From Betaproteobacteria bacterium (GTDB taxonomy: Bacteria; Pseudomonadota; Gammaproteobacteria; Burkholderiales; JAEUOS01): a DNA stretch of 64,000 bases. Below the pieces are notes generated by a model. That model saw nothing but the letters and a program-made list of their open reading frames with translations, searched no databases and was not told the DNA's origin. The first letter of the stretch is position 1. The number at the start of each line of letters is the position of its first letter. Location of the stretch: positions 40,979 to 104,978 of the forward strand of contig JAQGMJ010000039.1 in the NCBI GenBank assembly GCA_028292405.1, written 5' to 3'. The position numbers and the translations under genes are program-made. Shown here in pieces: positions 1 through 9,118 of this stretch.

Positions 1-377
1 GCCAGATCGGCGGCGCTGCCGCGCGCGAGTGCGCGTACGCCGAGCTGGCCCAGCGGCTGCACCAGGCCGAAGCCGGTGGCATGGTCGTAGCCCAGCACGG
101 TGCCCGGCACCACCACGTTATGGTTGGTCGAAAGCCAGATGGTCTCGGCTTCGGTGATCAGGTAGCCGATCGTCAGCGTCAGGCCGTCCTCGCGGATCAC
201 CACGCCGTAGCCGGCGCGCTCGGTGCCGAGGGTTTGCGCGGTGAATGCGTCGTCGGGAATTTCGGAGCGGACCATCACCACGGCATCGAGCGCGCGCGGC
301 AGGTCGAAATCGACTTCCGCCGCCGTCGGCTGCAGCGCGGCGGGAAAGGCCCATTGCTTGGGGATGGAATCTGACAT
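1..377 (-). CDS. Trypsin-fold (S1C/HtrA-like) protein, C-terminus beyond window
   Basis: The minus-strand frame opens with MSDSIPKQWAF at 377 and runs off the left edge (125 codons seen). The stretch GYGVVIREDG (about residues 56-65) is the first-barrel signature of S1C/HtrA-type proteases, followed by LTLTIGYLITEAE and later YDHATGFGLVQ. In active relatives the first of these places reads TNAHV with the catalytic His and the second carries a catalytic Asp before LAV. Here they read TIGYL and TGFGLV, so both residues look replaced. No signal peptide is seen at the start. I infer a non-catalytic or atypical member of the family; the serine region is outside the window. An alternative is a protease using other residues. 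Confidence 0.7.
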   Translation of the reverse strand, partial: MSDSIPKQWAFPAALQPTAAEVDFDLPRALDAVVMVRSEIPDDAFTAQTLGTERAGYGVVIREDGLTLTIGYLITEAETIWLSTNHNVVVPGTVLGYDHATGFGLVQPLGQLGVRALARGSAADL

Positions 378-556
378 GCATGCATTTTGCCACGTAGAGA
401 CGGCGCCGTCAGGGCAGGATCGGGCAAGCATGCAAGATGCCCGGCTCCACCTTTCGGGCTATTGCGTCCCCCGGCGCCATGATGCACAGTAATGCCGCCG
501 CATGTCTCCGAGACCGGCGCGGCCCCTTACCGCATGGCATAAAAAAGAAAATCAAA

Positions 557-2464
557 ATGAGCACCCCTTCTTCTCCCAGGCTGCAACTGTTCAAACTATT
601 TCTTCGCGCCGCGCTGCTGTTGCTGGCGCTGCCTGCGTTGGTGTGGGTTTTCAGCGCCTGGGTGCTAGCGGGTTACGACGCCGCCTTTGTCCAGAACGCG
701 CAGGCGCGCATCGATGCCGCGCCGGGCCTGACGACGGAGGCGCGGCAGAAAGGACGCGAGGAGATCGGCGCCTTTTCGCTGACCCACGTATGCGAGAGCG
801 CCGACACGCAGGGCCTGTCGCAGGCGCAGGCCGTGCGATTGCGTGAGCGCGCCTGCGGCTTCTGGGGCGAACTGGAGCAGTTTTCCATGGCGCGCCGCTT
901 GTCGCTAATGACCCTGGTCTTCGGCGTGCTCGCGCTGCTGGCGGCCCTGGGCCTGGGTGCCCTGGCCTTCGCGAACCAGGAGGCGCGCTATGCCAGCTTC
1001 GTGATCGGCTGGCGCGCGCTGCAGGCGGTGAGCGTGGTCGAGGTGGTGGCGCAGGGGGTGCTGGGGGTGTGGCTCTCATTCTGGCTGACGGCGCATTTCT
1101 TCCACAAATACTGGGTGCAGCTGCTGGCCATCGCCGGCGTGGCGGCGGTGACGACGATCTTCATGGTGCTGGCCGGCCTGTTCAAGCGCGTGCCGCGCGA
1201 CGAGCCGTTGCGCGCCGAGGCGCTGGAGGAGGCCGAGGCGCCGGCGCTGTGGGAACGGGTGCGCGCGCTCGCCGCCGCCATCGGCACGGCGCCGCCGCGC
1301 CAGATACTCGCGGGCATCGACGCCAACTTTTTCGTCTCCGAAGCGCCGCTGGCGATTGCCGGGAGCCAGTTCGAGGGACGCTCGCTCTACGTCAGCCTGC
1401 CGCTGCTGCGCCTGCTCGACGAGGAGGAGGCCGATGCCGTGCTGGCGCACGAGCTGGCGCACTTCGAGGGCGGCGACACGCGCTCCAGCGCGCGTCTGGG
1501 GCCGAAGATCACACAGTACGACCATTACTGCAACGCGGTGAGCGCCGCGCCCTTCGCCTTTCCGGTGCTGCTGCTGCTGCGCCTGTACCGCACAATCTTC
1601 GAGTTCGCCTTCAAGCGCGAGAGCCGCGAGCGCGAACTGATCGCCGACGCCAAGGCTTGCGCGCTGCGTTCGCCGGCGGCGCTGGTAAACGCGCTGATCA
1701 AGGTCTCGGCCTATGGAATCTATCGCGGCCACGCCGAGCGCGCGCTATTCGCCCGCGCCGAGCGCTACGAGGGCGCCGTCGGCATCGCCGGCACCATCGG
1801 TGCCGGTCTGGCGGACTATGCGGCATCGCCGCGCTTCATCGGCGACATGGACGCCTCGCGCATGCCCCACCCCTTCGACTCGCACCCGCTGCTTGCCGAC
1901 CGCATGGCCGCTTGCGGCTACCACGTGCCGACGCAGGAATACGGCGTGGCGGTGACGCGCGCGCCGGCGCGCACCTGGACGCAGGCGATCCCGCTGGCCG
2001 AAGCGGTGGAGGCGCGGCTGTGGGCCTCGTATGAAGCCTTGTTTCGCCAGGCGCACGAGCGCAACCTGGCCTACCGCTACCGCCCGGCAAACGAACAGGA
2101 GCGCGAAATCGTGCTCAAATTCTTCCCCGACCGCCCCTATGCGCATGGCAAGGGGCAGACCCTGACGATCACTTACCAGGGCCTGCAACTGCCCGACGGC
2201 AGCCTGGTTGCCTGGAGCGGCCTGCAAAAGGCGACAATCAAGAAGGACCGCGAGCTGATCCTCGAACACACGATGGAAAAAGCGCGCGACCAGCCACTGA
2301 AGCTGCGTGGCGTGCGCAGCGTAAACGCCCGCGGCTCGATTTCCACCGTCACCACCACTATCGACCTTTCGCTGTTCGGCAAGCAAAAGGATGCGTTCAA
2401 GGGCGAATTCGGCAACTACTGGCAGCGCGACCAGGTGATGCGCAAGAACGCAAGCCCGGGCTGA
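557..2464 (+). CDS. M48-family membrane metallopeptidase with large C-terminal extension
   Basis: A 635-residue protein. An N-terminal membrane helix (about 10-35) is followed by further hydrophobic segments near 115-140 and 160-210, so the protease domain is membrane-anchored. The zinc motif HELAH is at 298-302 and the third ligand is E360 in ELIAD; this is the classical M48 (HtpX/Ste24-like) HExxH plus ExxxD arrangement. Roughly 200 residues after the protease core have no motif I recognise. The frame is open upstream to 437, but the ATG at 557 directly precedes a typical short N-terminus and anchor, so I chose it; the ribosome site is weak (an A-rich AAGAAAAT). It converges on the chemoreceptor gene across a shared terminator. 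Likely role: membrane protein quality control. Confidence 0.8.
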   Translation: MSTPSSPRLQLFKLFLRAALLLLALPALVWVFSAWVLAGYDAAFVQNAQARIDAAPGLTTEARQKGREEIGAFSLTHVCESADTQGLSQAQAVRLRERACGFWGELEQFSMARRLSLMTLVFGVLALLAALGLGALAFANQEARYASFVIGWRALQAVSVVEVVAQGVLGVWLSFWLTAHFFHKYWVQLLAIAGVAAVTTIFMVLAGLFKRVPRDEPLRAEALEEAEAPALWERVRALAAAIGTAPPRQILAGIDANFFVSEAPLAIAGSQFEGRSLYVSLPLLRLLDEEEADAVLAHELAHFEGGDTRSSARLGPKITQYDHYCNAVSAAPFAFPVLLLLRLYRTIFEFAFKRESRERELIADAKACALRSPAALVNALIKVSAYGIYRGHAERALFARAERYEGAVGIAGTIGAGLADYAASPRFIGDMDASRMPHPFDSHPLLADRMAACGYHVPTQEYGVAVTRAPARTWTQAIPLAEAVEARLWASYEALFRQAHERNLAYRYRPANEQEREIVLKFFPDRPYAHGKGQTLTITYQGLQLPDGSLVAWSGLQKATIKKDRELILEHTMEKARDQPLKLRGVRSVNARGSISTVTTTIDLSLFGKQKDAFKGEFGNYWQRDQVMRKNASPG

Positions 2465-2473
2465 AGGTAAAAA

Positions 2474-2507
2474 CAAAAGCCGCCTTCCTCGCGGGCGGCG
2501 GCTTTTG
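2474..2507. terminator. Bidirectional hairpin terminator
   Basis: CAAAAGCCGCC (2474-2484) pairs perfectly with GGCGGCTTTTG (2497-2507) around a 12-nt loop. A-rich and T-rich ends on both sides let it serve the M48 gene on the plus strand and the convergent chemoreceptor gene on the minus strand. Confidence 0.85.
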
Positions 2508-2552
2508 CTCTGCCGGTGGTTTGCTGCGATCGCCGGCAGGTCAAGAGAATAG

Positions 2553-4178
2553 TTACGCGAGGCTGAACTTCGCCGTGGCAGCCAGCAGGCTCTGCGCCTT
2601 GCCCTGCAATTGCCCGGCGGTGTCGCGGCTTTGGGCAATCGCCGCGTGGTTCTCCTCCGCCGAACTGGCGATGGTCTCGGTGTTGCGCGCGATCTGCTCG
2701 CTGGCCTGCTTTTGCTCGGCAACGGCGGCGGCCAGCTCGCGGAGGCCGGCGGAGGATTCGGCGGCGCTCTGGCGCAGGCCGGCCAGGGGCTGCACCAGTT
2801 CGCCGATCGAGGCGACGCCGGTCCGCACACGCTGCCTGACGAAGTCCAGCCGGCCGCCCGCCTCCACCATGCCCTTCTGGATGGCGGCAACGGTGCGCTC
2901 GATGTCCTGGGTGGAAGTCGAGGTGCGCTCGGCCAGCTTGCGCACTTCGTCGGCCACCACCGCGAAGCCCTTGCCCTGTTCGCCGGCGCGGGCGGCTTCG
3001 ATGGCGGCGTTCAGGGCCAGCAGATTGGTCTGGTCGGCGATTTCCTTGATCAGCTTGACCACGGTGCCGATGTCCGCCGCCTGTTTTTGCAGCCCGGCCA
3101 TCTGGGCCCCGAAGTCGCCGACGGCGGCGTCGATGGCGCCGATTTCACGCGACACATTGTCACCGTGCTCGACTCCGGCGCTCGAGACGCGCGCGGTGCT
3201 TTCGACCACGCCGGCGGCGGCGCCGAGATTGTCGGACACCTGCGAGATCGATACCGTGAGTTCCTCGATCGAGGCGGCGATGGCCGATACCGCTTCGCTC
3301 TGGCGCGCGCTGCTGCCGGCGAGTTCGTCGGCAGCCGTGGCCAGCTCGGAAGCGGCCGACGATACCGCGCCGGCCTCGCTCTGGGCGCTGCCGATCAGGC
3401 TGCGCAGCGCCTGCTGCATGCGCGCAATGGCGCCCAGCAGGGCCGCGGTCTCGTCTTCGCCCTTGACTTCGATTTCGCTGCGCAGGTCGCCGGCGGCTAC
3501 CTTGTCGGCCACTTCGACGGCGCGGCGCAGCGGGCGCACGATGCCGCGCGCCATGAAGAAAGCCAGTATGCATCCCAGCAGGATGGCGGCGCCGCCGAGA
3601 ATGATCATTTCCGATACGGTGCGGGCAACCGCCTCGGCGTTGGCGCGCGCCAGGGTGTCGATGGCATTTTTCTCGAGTTCGGAAAACTTGGCCAGCACGC
3701 CGACATAGGCCTTGGTGCGGCCCTTGACGCGGTCGTTGTAAACCGCCATTGCTTCGTCCTTCTTGCCCTCCTTGCGCAGGCGCGCGATTTCATCGCGGTC
3801 TTTCTGGTTCGCCAGGCGCATCTCGTTGATGCTTCTGAGCATCGCCTTTTCTTCCTCGGTGGAAGCCATCGCCTCCATCGCCTTCTGGTCCTGGTTGCCA
3901 GCGGCGACGCCTTCCTTGTTCTGTTCGCGGAAGTTCTCTTCCATCTTCGGGTCTTCGCTGATGGCGGTGGCCGCGGTGCGGATGGCGGCGGCCTGCACCA
4001 GACGGTACCAGTCGGTCACCACGCGCTCTTTCGCCAGGGGTTCGGCCAGCAGGCGCTCGCCGCGCTCGCCGACGGCACGAATCTGCGCCACGCCGATCAA
4101 CACCACCGCCGCCAGCAGCAGCAGCAGAACGCCGGTACAGGCGGCAACGCGTGTACCTATGGATTTCATCTTGAACAT
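2553..4178 (-). CDS. Methyl-accepting chemotaxis protein
   Basis: A 541-residue chemoreceptor. A membrane helix at about 13-33 is followed by a periplasmic four-helix-type sensor region, a second helix near 190-210, a HAMP linker, and a long coiled-coil signalling domain. The hairpin tip that contacts CheA/CheW is clear: [20 protein letters not shown] at about 379-398, then [20 protein letters not shown]. It would sense a periplasmic ligand and control flagellar or related motility through CheA; no che genes are nearby. The start at 4178 has AGGAGA five bases upstream. The C-terminus (KFSLA) has no CheR/CheB-tethering pentapeptide. A short hairpin lies in the leader 24 nt before the start. 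Confidence 0.95.
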   Translation of the reverse strand: MFKMKSIGTRVAACTGVLLLLLAAVVLIGVAQIRAVGERGERLLAEPLAKERVVTDWYRLVQAAAIRTAATAISEDPKMEENFREQNKEGVAAGNQDQKAMEAMASTEEEKAMLRSINEMRLANQKDRDEIARLRKEGKKDEAMAVYNDRVKGRTKAYVGVLAKFSELEKNAIDTLARANAEAVARTVSEMIILGGAAILLGCILAFFMARGIVRPLRRAVEVADKVAAGDLRSEIEVKGEDETAALLGAIARMQQALRSLIGSAQSEAGAVSSAASELATAADELAGSSARQSEAVSAIAASIEELTVSISQVSDNLGAAAGVVESTARVSSAGVEHGDNVSREIGAIDAAVGDFGAQMAGLQKQAADIGTVVKLIKEIADQTNLLALNAAIEAARAGEQGKGFAVVADEVRKLAERTSTSTQDIERTVAAIQKGMVEAGGRLDFVRQRVRTGVASIGELVQPLAGLRQSAAESSAGLRELAAAVAEQKQASEQIARNTETIASSAEENHAAIAQSRDTAGQLQGKAQSLLAATAKFSLA

Positions 4179-4679
4179 GCAAATCTCCTGTCGAGGCTAA
4201 GCCGGTTCTGAAACCGGCGGATGGCAAGGGCCGACCCACGCCTTAAATCCTGGCTTTTGCAAATCGTGCCGAATGGAAGGGTGGCGCGGGAGTGCCCGGT
4301 CCGACCGGCCCCCGCGCTATACCGACCCCGAGAGCTTAGCTGCAGCCCCGAGCGTCTCGCGGCTCGAAAAGCGCGGCCTTTTGGTGCCAGTTTGCGCGGC
4401 TTTTGCGTTCGACCAGAGCGCCCTGCGCTTTTACGCAATCCGGCACGCAGGCGCCGCAACAAATCGACACAAAGTGCGCGGCAGGGCAGTCAACAAAGGT
4501 CTGGCACGGACCGTTATTGTGACAGGCAGAAGAAAGCGCGGCCGTTGTGTCCGTCGGCGCCCACCGGCATCCGGTGTAGGAGCCCTCCGGCAGACCGCAG
4601 GCCGGGCGGCGCGCACCATGCCGCAGTCAGGGTAGCGCCCGGCCCCGGGCGCGCCGGAGCAACCGAAAGCGAGGCTGTA
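4179..4679. other. Intergenic region between divergent chemoreceptor and MlaC-like genes
   Basis: About 500 bases containing the promoters of both divergent genes. Open frames cross it, but all are rich in Arg/Pro/Ala, have no ribosome site and no recognisable motif, so I call none. Apart from the hairpin at 4201-4218 I see no structured RNA, repeat or clear promoter boxes. Confidence 0.5.
4201..4218 (-). other. Leader hairpin upstream of chemoreceptor gene
   Basis: GCCGGTT-CTGA-AACCGGC is a perfect 7-bp stem with a 4-nt loop, 23 nt before the chemoreceptor start codon on the minus strand. A near copy of its 16-nt core stands at 28924-28939 before another minus-strand gene. It may stabilise the mRNA 5' end or bind a protein; that is inference. 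Confidence 0.45.
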
Positions 4680-5360
4680 ATGAGAAACAATTTCCGCATT
4701 CCCATCCTGGGCGCGGCCGTGCTGTGCGCCCTGTTCGGCGCAGCGCAGGCGCAGCAAATGGGTGCCGCGGCCGGGGCGGCGCCCGCGGCCAGCATCAACA
4801 CGCCCGCGCAGCCAGCGGCGCAGGCCGGCGCCGAGGCGACCGTACGCCAGGCGGTCGAGGGCGTGACCGCGGCGATTAACGCCGACCGCAGCATCCAGTC
4901 AGGCGACCGCAGCAAGATCAACGCGCTGGTGGACAACAAGATCGTGCCTTTTGTCGATCCTGAAAAGATGACCCAGCGCGCCGTCGGCCCGAACTGGTCC
5001 AAGGCTAGCCCTGAGCAGAAGCAGGCGCTGATCCAGGAATTCAAGCTGCTGCTGACCAACACTTACGCCGGCGCCTTCACCACCTACAAGCCGGACACCA
5101 AGATCGATTACAAGCCGACCCGCGAGGCGGGCGACACCGCCGTGGTCCGCTCGCTGGTGCTGGCCTCGGGCCGCGACCCGATCCCGATCGACTATTACCT
5201 GGAAAAGGAAGGCAGCGGCTGGAAGCTGGTCGATCTCTCCGTGTACAACGCCCGCATCGTCGAACTCTACAAGGGCCAGTTCAACGCGGCGATCGCCCAG
5301 GGCGGAGTGGACGGCCTGATCCGCGACCTGAAGGCGAAGAACGGCTCGGCGAAGTCATAA
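4680..5360 (+). CDS. mlaC: MlaC/Ttg2D-type phospholipid-binding periplasmic protein
   Basis: A 226-residue protein with a signal peptide ending near AQAQ (residues 25-28), an Ala/Pro-rich linker, then the MlaC fold. Typical family signs are VDPEKMTQRAVGPNWSKASPEQK, the F..LL..TY segment, DYYLEKEGSGWKLVDLSVYN, and the C-terminal F.......GGVDGLI.DL. MlaC proteins carry phospholipids between the outer membrane and the inner-membrane MlaFEDB transporter. No mlaFED or mlaB gene is adjacent, so this is a standalone copy, perhaps additional to a full mla operon elsewhere. The ATG at 4680 is chosen because it gives a normal signal peptide and has GAGG upstream; the long upstream extension of the frame is implausible. 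Confidence 0.85.
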   Translation: MRNNFRIPILGAAVLCALFGAAQAQQMGAAAGAAPAASINTPAQPAAQAGAEATVRQAVEGVTAAINADRSIQSGDRSKINALVDNKIVPFVDPEKMTQRAVGPNWSKASPEQKQALIQEFKLLLTNTYAGAFTTYKPDTKIDYKPTREAGDTAVVRSLVLASGRDPIPIDYYLEKEGSGWKLVDLSVYNARIVELYKGQFNAAIAQGGVDGLIRDLKAKNGSAKS

Positions 5361-5384
5361 GAGTACCCTTTGGGTACGCGCCCA

Positions 5385-5428
5385 AAGCGGCGCGGTCCGC
5401 AGCCATGCGGTCCGCGCCGCTTGTTTTT
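5385..5428 (+). terminator. Strong hairpin terminator after MlaC-like gene
   Basis: A 16-bp stem with one mismatch (5385-5400 with 5407-5422), a 6-nt loop, then TTGTTTTTGT. It ends the transcript 25 bases after the stop codon and separates this gene from the signalling unit. Confidence 0.9.
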
Positions 5429-5539
5429 GTGCCGGACGGCCGCGAACCTTTACAATATTTGGAAATCGGCGGCCGGTGCATCGGCCACGGCTGCTCCACC
5501 AATAACGAAGCAACCCTCAGGGATGTCTGCAAACCGTTC

Positions 5540-6544
5540 ATGAATGACCTCGCGCATCTGCCCCGCTTGGCCTCGATCGTCTTCGTGCGCGTGCGCGATT
5601 TCGACAGCAAGCCGGTGCGCGGCCAGGTCGAGGCAGGCGAGCAACTGCATGCGCTGATCGGCTCGGTGCTGGCTGAGATGCCGCCGGAAGGGCGCCTGGT
5701 GCTGGACGCCGCCGGCGGCTCGGCCATCGTGGTGCCGGACGATCCGACCCTGGCCCTGGCGATCGCCGAGCGATTGCACGCACGTGCAGCGCCGCTGGAG
5801 CTTTGCATCGGCGTCAATCACGGCCCGGTGAAGCTGGCGCAAATGGAAGACAGCACCGCCCTGCTTGGCGACGGCCTGCAGGCGGCGGCGGTCACCGCCG
5901 GCTTCGCCGCGCCGGAGCGCTGGCTGGCGGCGCGGCCGTTTCGCGACGCGCTGGCCGCGGTGGCGCCGGAAGAAGCCGAGCGCCTGGCCCCGGCCGGCCT
6001 TTTCACCGACACCCAGGTGCGCAGCCATGAACTCTTCGCCATCGACCTGCAAGCGTTGCAGCGCCGGCGCCGGCGCACGCTGCTGTGCGGCAGCGCGGCG
6101 GTGGCGGCGATCCTCGCCGCCGGTGTGGCCGCGCGCCTGCTGAAAAACCGGGCGCCAGCGCCGGTTGCGGCAGCAGAGAAATTTGATCTGCCGGCGCGCG
6201 TGCTTCTCGACATCAAACCGGCGGGTGAGGTGTATGTCGACGGCAAGCTGCAAGGCCAGTTGCCCGGCCTGACCGAGCTTTACCTGCCGCCGGGCCGGCA
6301 TCAGGTGGAAGTGCGCTACGGCGGCCAGCGCACGCCGTTTTCCGAGTTGAACCTGCATGCCTCCGAAAAAATCACCCTGACCCACCGCTTCGCCGCGCCG
6401 CCGCCACCGCCGCCACCGCCGCCGCAGCGGCGCATCGGCCGCGACACCCTGCCGGCGCAAAGGAACGCGACGCCCGCCGAGGCGCCGGAACAGCGCGAGG
6501 AACGCCCGGGCTTCTGGCGCGGACTATTGAACAAGCTCAAATGA
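5540..6544 (+). CDS. Cyclase-fold/PEGA-domain single-pass membrane protein
   Basis: A 334-residue protein. Residues 1 to about 160 resemble a class III nucleotidyl cyclase fold (VRVRDF near the start, then a beta-hairpin region ending in CIGVNHGPVKL, which matches the GIHTGEV strand of cyclases), but a convincing metal-binding Asp pair is not evident, so catalysis is doubtful. An Arg-rich stretch and a membrane helix (about 178-198) lead to a PEGA domain (VLLDIKPAGEVYVDGKLQGQ) outside the membrane, then a nine-proline run and a basic C-terminus. The gene sits 24 bases before a Ser/Thr kinase gene and is probably co-transcribed with it. The ATG at 5540 is preferred; an in-frame ATG at 5405 would lie inside the preceding terminator. 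Confidence 0.7.
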   Translation: MNDLAHLPRLASIVFVRVRDFDSKPVRGQVEAGEQLHALIGSVLAEMPPEGRLVLDAAGGSAIVVPDDPTLALAIAERLHARAAPLELCIGVNHGPVKLAQMEDSTALLGDGLQAAAVTAGFAAPERWLAARPFRDALAAVAPEEAERLAPAGLFTDTQVRSHELFAIDLQALQRRRRRTLLCGSAAVAAILAAGVAARLLKNRAPAPVAAAEKFDLPARVLLDIKPAGEVYVDGKLQGQLPGLTELYLPPGRHQVEVRYGGQRTPFSELNLHASEKITLTHRFAAPPPPPPPPPQRRIGRDTLPAQRNATPAEAPEQREERPGFWRGLLNKLK

Positions 6545-6568
6545 AACCCGCACTTCGACTTTCACGCC

Positions 6569-7918
6569 ATGGCTGGGTCTATGACTGACGTGCCGCGCCA
6601 CATCGGCCGCTATCGCCTTCTCAGCGAGTTGGGCCGCGGCGCCATGGGCGTCGTCTACGGCGCCGAAGACCCGATGCTCTCGCGCAAGGTGGCGATCAAG
6701 ACGATCCTGATGTCCGCCGACGCCGAGGAGCGCGCCGAGTACGAGCCGCGCTTCTACCAGGAGGCGAAGGCGGCGGGGAGCCTGAACCACCCGAACATCG
6801 TTACCATCTACGACATCGGCCGCGAGGGCGACCTCGCCTTCATGGCGATGGAGCTGGTCGAGGGAGCCGAGCTGAAAAGCCTGATGAGCAGCGGCCGCCT
6901 GACGCTGTCGCGCGCGCTCGATATCGCCGCTCAGGTGGCCGACGGCATCGCCTATGCGCACGGGCGCGGCGTGGTTCACCGTGACATCAAGCCGGGCAAC
7001 GTGATGGTGACGCGCGGCGACCAGGTGAAGATCATGGACTTCGGCATCGCGCGCCTGCGCACGTCCGATGTGAAGACCCGCACCGGCATGATGCTGGGCT
7101 CGCCCAAGTACATGTCGCCGGAGCAGATCGTCGGGCGCACCATCGACCACCGCGCCGACATTTTTTCGCTCGGCGTGATGATCTACGAAATGGTCGCCGG
7201 CCACCCGCCCTTCGCAGGCCCGGACCTACCTTCGCTGATGCACGCTACCACCCACAGCGAGCCGCCGCCGCCGAGCCGCGCCGACCCGCGCCTGCCGCCG
7301 ATGATCGACCTGATCCTCGCCAAGGCGCTGACCAAAAAGCCCGAGACCCGCTACCAGGACGCGCGCGAACTCGCCGCCGACCTGCGCGCCTGCCGCGCCG
7401 GCCTGCCCGCCGGGCCGCTGCGCAACCTGCACGAAGAGCAGACCATGCAGGTCGAACGCGAGGCCGACACCTATCCGCTGGCGGACAATCCGCCGCTGCG
7501 ACGCGAGCGCGAATCCTGGGCGGCGACCGACCCGGCGCAGGCCACGCAGATCGCCGGCCGCGCCCCCTCATCTCAACCCGCAGCCGGCCCATTGGCCGGG
7601 ATGGACCCGGCCGAGCGTTCCTTCGCCGCCACCGTGCCCTTCAGCGAGATGGAGACCACGCTGACGCCGCGTCCGCCCAGTCAGCCGCCGGACAGTACCG
7701 GCAGCATGGCGCGTTACACGGTCTCGAACCGCTTCGATTCTTCCGCCACGCTGATGCGCATGCGCCAGCCCGACGGCGTCACCGGCACCCGCCACCGGCT
7801 GCAGGAAGCCACCTTCTCCGGCACCACGCGGCGCCTGCGCCGCAGTCCGGAACGCATGCTGCTGGCGCTGGCCATCGCGGTGGCGCTGGTGGCGGCGGTG
7901 GCCATCGCCCTGCTGTAA
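6569..7918 (+). CDS. PknB-type membrane serine/threonine protein kinase
   Basis: A 449-residue Hanks-type kinase. The glycine loop LGRGAMGVVY (21-30), catalytic Lys44 in VAIK, catalytic loop HRDIKPGN (His137-Arg138-Asp139), DFG at 157-159 and the SPKYMSPEQI activation segment are all present, so it should be active. After about residue 290 comes a low-complexity, Thr/Pro-rich juxtamembrane region containing possible phosphorylation sites, then a single membrane helix at 428-449 that forms the extreme C-terminus; there is no extracellular sensor domain. The upstream cyclase-fold/PEGA protein may supply the sensing part, a division of labour I infer from the 24-base spacing. MAGSM (6569) or MTDV (6581) could be the start. 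Confidence 0.92.
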   Translation: MAGSMTDVPRHIGRYRLLSELGRGAMGVVYGAEDPMLSRKVAIKTILMSADAEERAEYEPRFYQEAKAAGSLNHPNIVTIYDIGREGDLAFMAMELVEGAELKSLMSSGRLTLSRALDIAAQVADGIAYAHGRGVVHRDIKPGNVMVTRGDQVKIMDFGIARLRTSDVKTRTGMMLGSPKYMSPEQIVGRTIDHRADIFSLGVMIYEMVAGHPPFAGPDLPSLMHATTHSEPPPPSRADPRLPPMIDLILAKALTKKPETRYQDARELAADLRACRAGLPAGPLRNLHEEQTMQVEREADTYPLADNPPLRRERESWAATDPAQATQIAGRAPSSQPAAGPLAGMDPAERSFAATVPFSEMETTLTPRPPSQPPDSTGSMARYTVSNRFDSSATLMRMRQPDGVTGTRHRLQEATFSGTTRRLRRSPERMLLALAIAVALVAAVAIALL

Positions 7919-8012
7919 GCTCTCCCCGGCGCAGCCGCACGCTGCAACCAAACCGGCGCGCGCCGCGTAGCTTCGATTGGCGCCCACGCCGACAATAACG
8001 AGGAGAACAGAC

Positions 8013-8927
8013 ATGCTCAGGATCACTCTTGCCGCACTGGCGGCCACGCTGCTGCTGTTCGGCGGCGGCGCGCAGGCGCAAATGCCGGCCGATTTTTCGA
8101 AAATCGAGGTCAAAACCATCGATCTGGGCCACAAGACCTACATGCTGGAGGGTGCCGGCGGCAACGTCATCGTCGCCGTGGGCACGGACGGCATCATCAT
8201 GATCGACGGCCAGTACGCGCCGATGCATGACAAGCTGAAGGCGGCGATCGAAAAGATCTCGCCCTTGCCGATCAAATACCTGATCAACACCCACTATCAC
8301 GGCGACCACACCGGCGGCAACGCCGCCTTCCACAAGGACGGCGCGATCATCGTCGCGCAGGACAACATCCGCGTGCGCCTGGCCGCCGGCACCACCAACG
8401 GCATTTCCGGCGCCAAGACGCCGCCGCAGCCGGCCGACTCCCTGCCGACCGACACCTACGTCGGCGGCACCCGGGTGATCGAAGTCGGTGGCCGCAAGGC
8501 GGTGCTGACCCACGTCAACAACGCGCATACCGACGGCGACACGTACATCTACTTTGCCGACGCCAATGTGCTGGCCACTGGCGACACCTTCAACAACCGC
8601 AAGCGCTACCAGACCATCGACTATGCCAACGGCGGCGACATCCACGGCATGATCCGCGCCAACAAGGCCTACATGGCGCTGGCCAACGACGACACCAAGG
8701 TGGTGCCCGGCCACGGCGGCCTGGCGAAAAAATCTGACGTCGCCAACTTCCTGAATATGCTGCAGACCGCGCACGACCGCATCGACGTGCTGATCAAGCA
8801 GGGCAAGACCGAGGCCGAGATCATCGCCGCTAAACCGCTGGCCGACCTCGACGCGACCTGGGCCGACACACCCAAGGCTGCCGAGGATTACACGAAGATG
8901 GTCTACAACTCCTCCAAGCGATCGTAA
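8013..8927 (+). CDS. Periplasmic metallo-beta-lactamase-fold hydrolase
   Basis: A 304-residue protein with a cleavable signal peptide (about 1-23, ending GGAQAQ). The zinc motif is complete: H94, H96, D98 and H99 in HYHGDHTGGN, H172 in NNAHTDGD, the bridging Asp in TGDTF, and H234 in VPGHG. The layout resembles the B3-like and SoxH-like exported hydrolases; the substrate cannot be named, and it need not be a beta-lactamase. The ATG at 8013 has GAGGAGAA six bases upstream. A 23-bp imperfect duplication straddles its stop codon (8916-8968). Confidence 0.88.
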   Translation: MLRITLAALAATLLLFGGGAQAQMPADFSKIEVKTIDLGHKTYMLEGAGGNVIVAVGTDGIIMIDGQYAPMHDKLKAAIEKISPLPIKYLINTHYHGDHTGGNAAFHKDGAIIVAQDNIRVRLAAGTTNGISGAKTPPQPADSLPTDTYVGGTRVIEVGGRKAVLTHVNNAHTDGDTYIYFADANVLATGDTFNNRKRYQTIDYANGGDIHGMIRANKAYMALANDDTKVVPGHGGLAKKSDVANFLNMLQTAHDRIDVLIKQGKTEAEIIAAKPLADLDATWADTPKAAEDYTKMVYNSSKRS

Positions 8928-8968
8928 GAGCGCGGCTTCCAAGCGAAGCGATCGCAAGAGAGCGGCTT
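8916..8968. repeat. Imperfect 30-bp tandem duplication across a stop codon
   Basis: The 23 nt at 8916-8938 recur at 8946-8968 with two substitutions and a 30-nt period. The first copy contains the TAA stop of the hydrolase gene; the second has CAA in the same place. Because 30 is a multiple of three, the copies are in the same reading frame. Confidence 0.75.
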
Positions 8969-9118
8969 TCCAGGCGAGTCTCCTGAACTACGCCCGCAAG
9001 GGTGTGGCTCAGGCCCGGCGCCCGTCAGCGCCGGAGGCTTATCCGGCGCAATAGCAGCGCCCCTGGTCCGCGGCGTTATGATGCCCGCGCAGCATCAAAA
9101 TAACTCCGGAGACAAGAC

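Noticed and set aside
4221..4679. N-terminal extension of the MlaC-like gene
   Set aside because: Arg/Pro-rich and not compatible with the signal peptide that begins at 4680.
6399..6428. GC-rich trinucleotide tract as a possible microsatellite
   Set aside because: It encodes the nine-proline run of the PEGA protein in mixed codons and is a normal linker, not an obvious slippage site.
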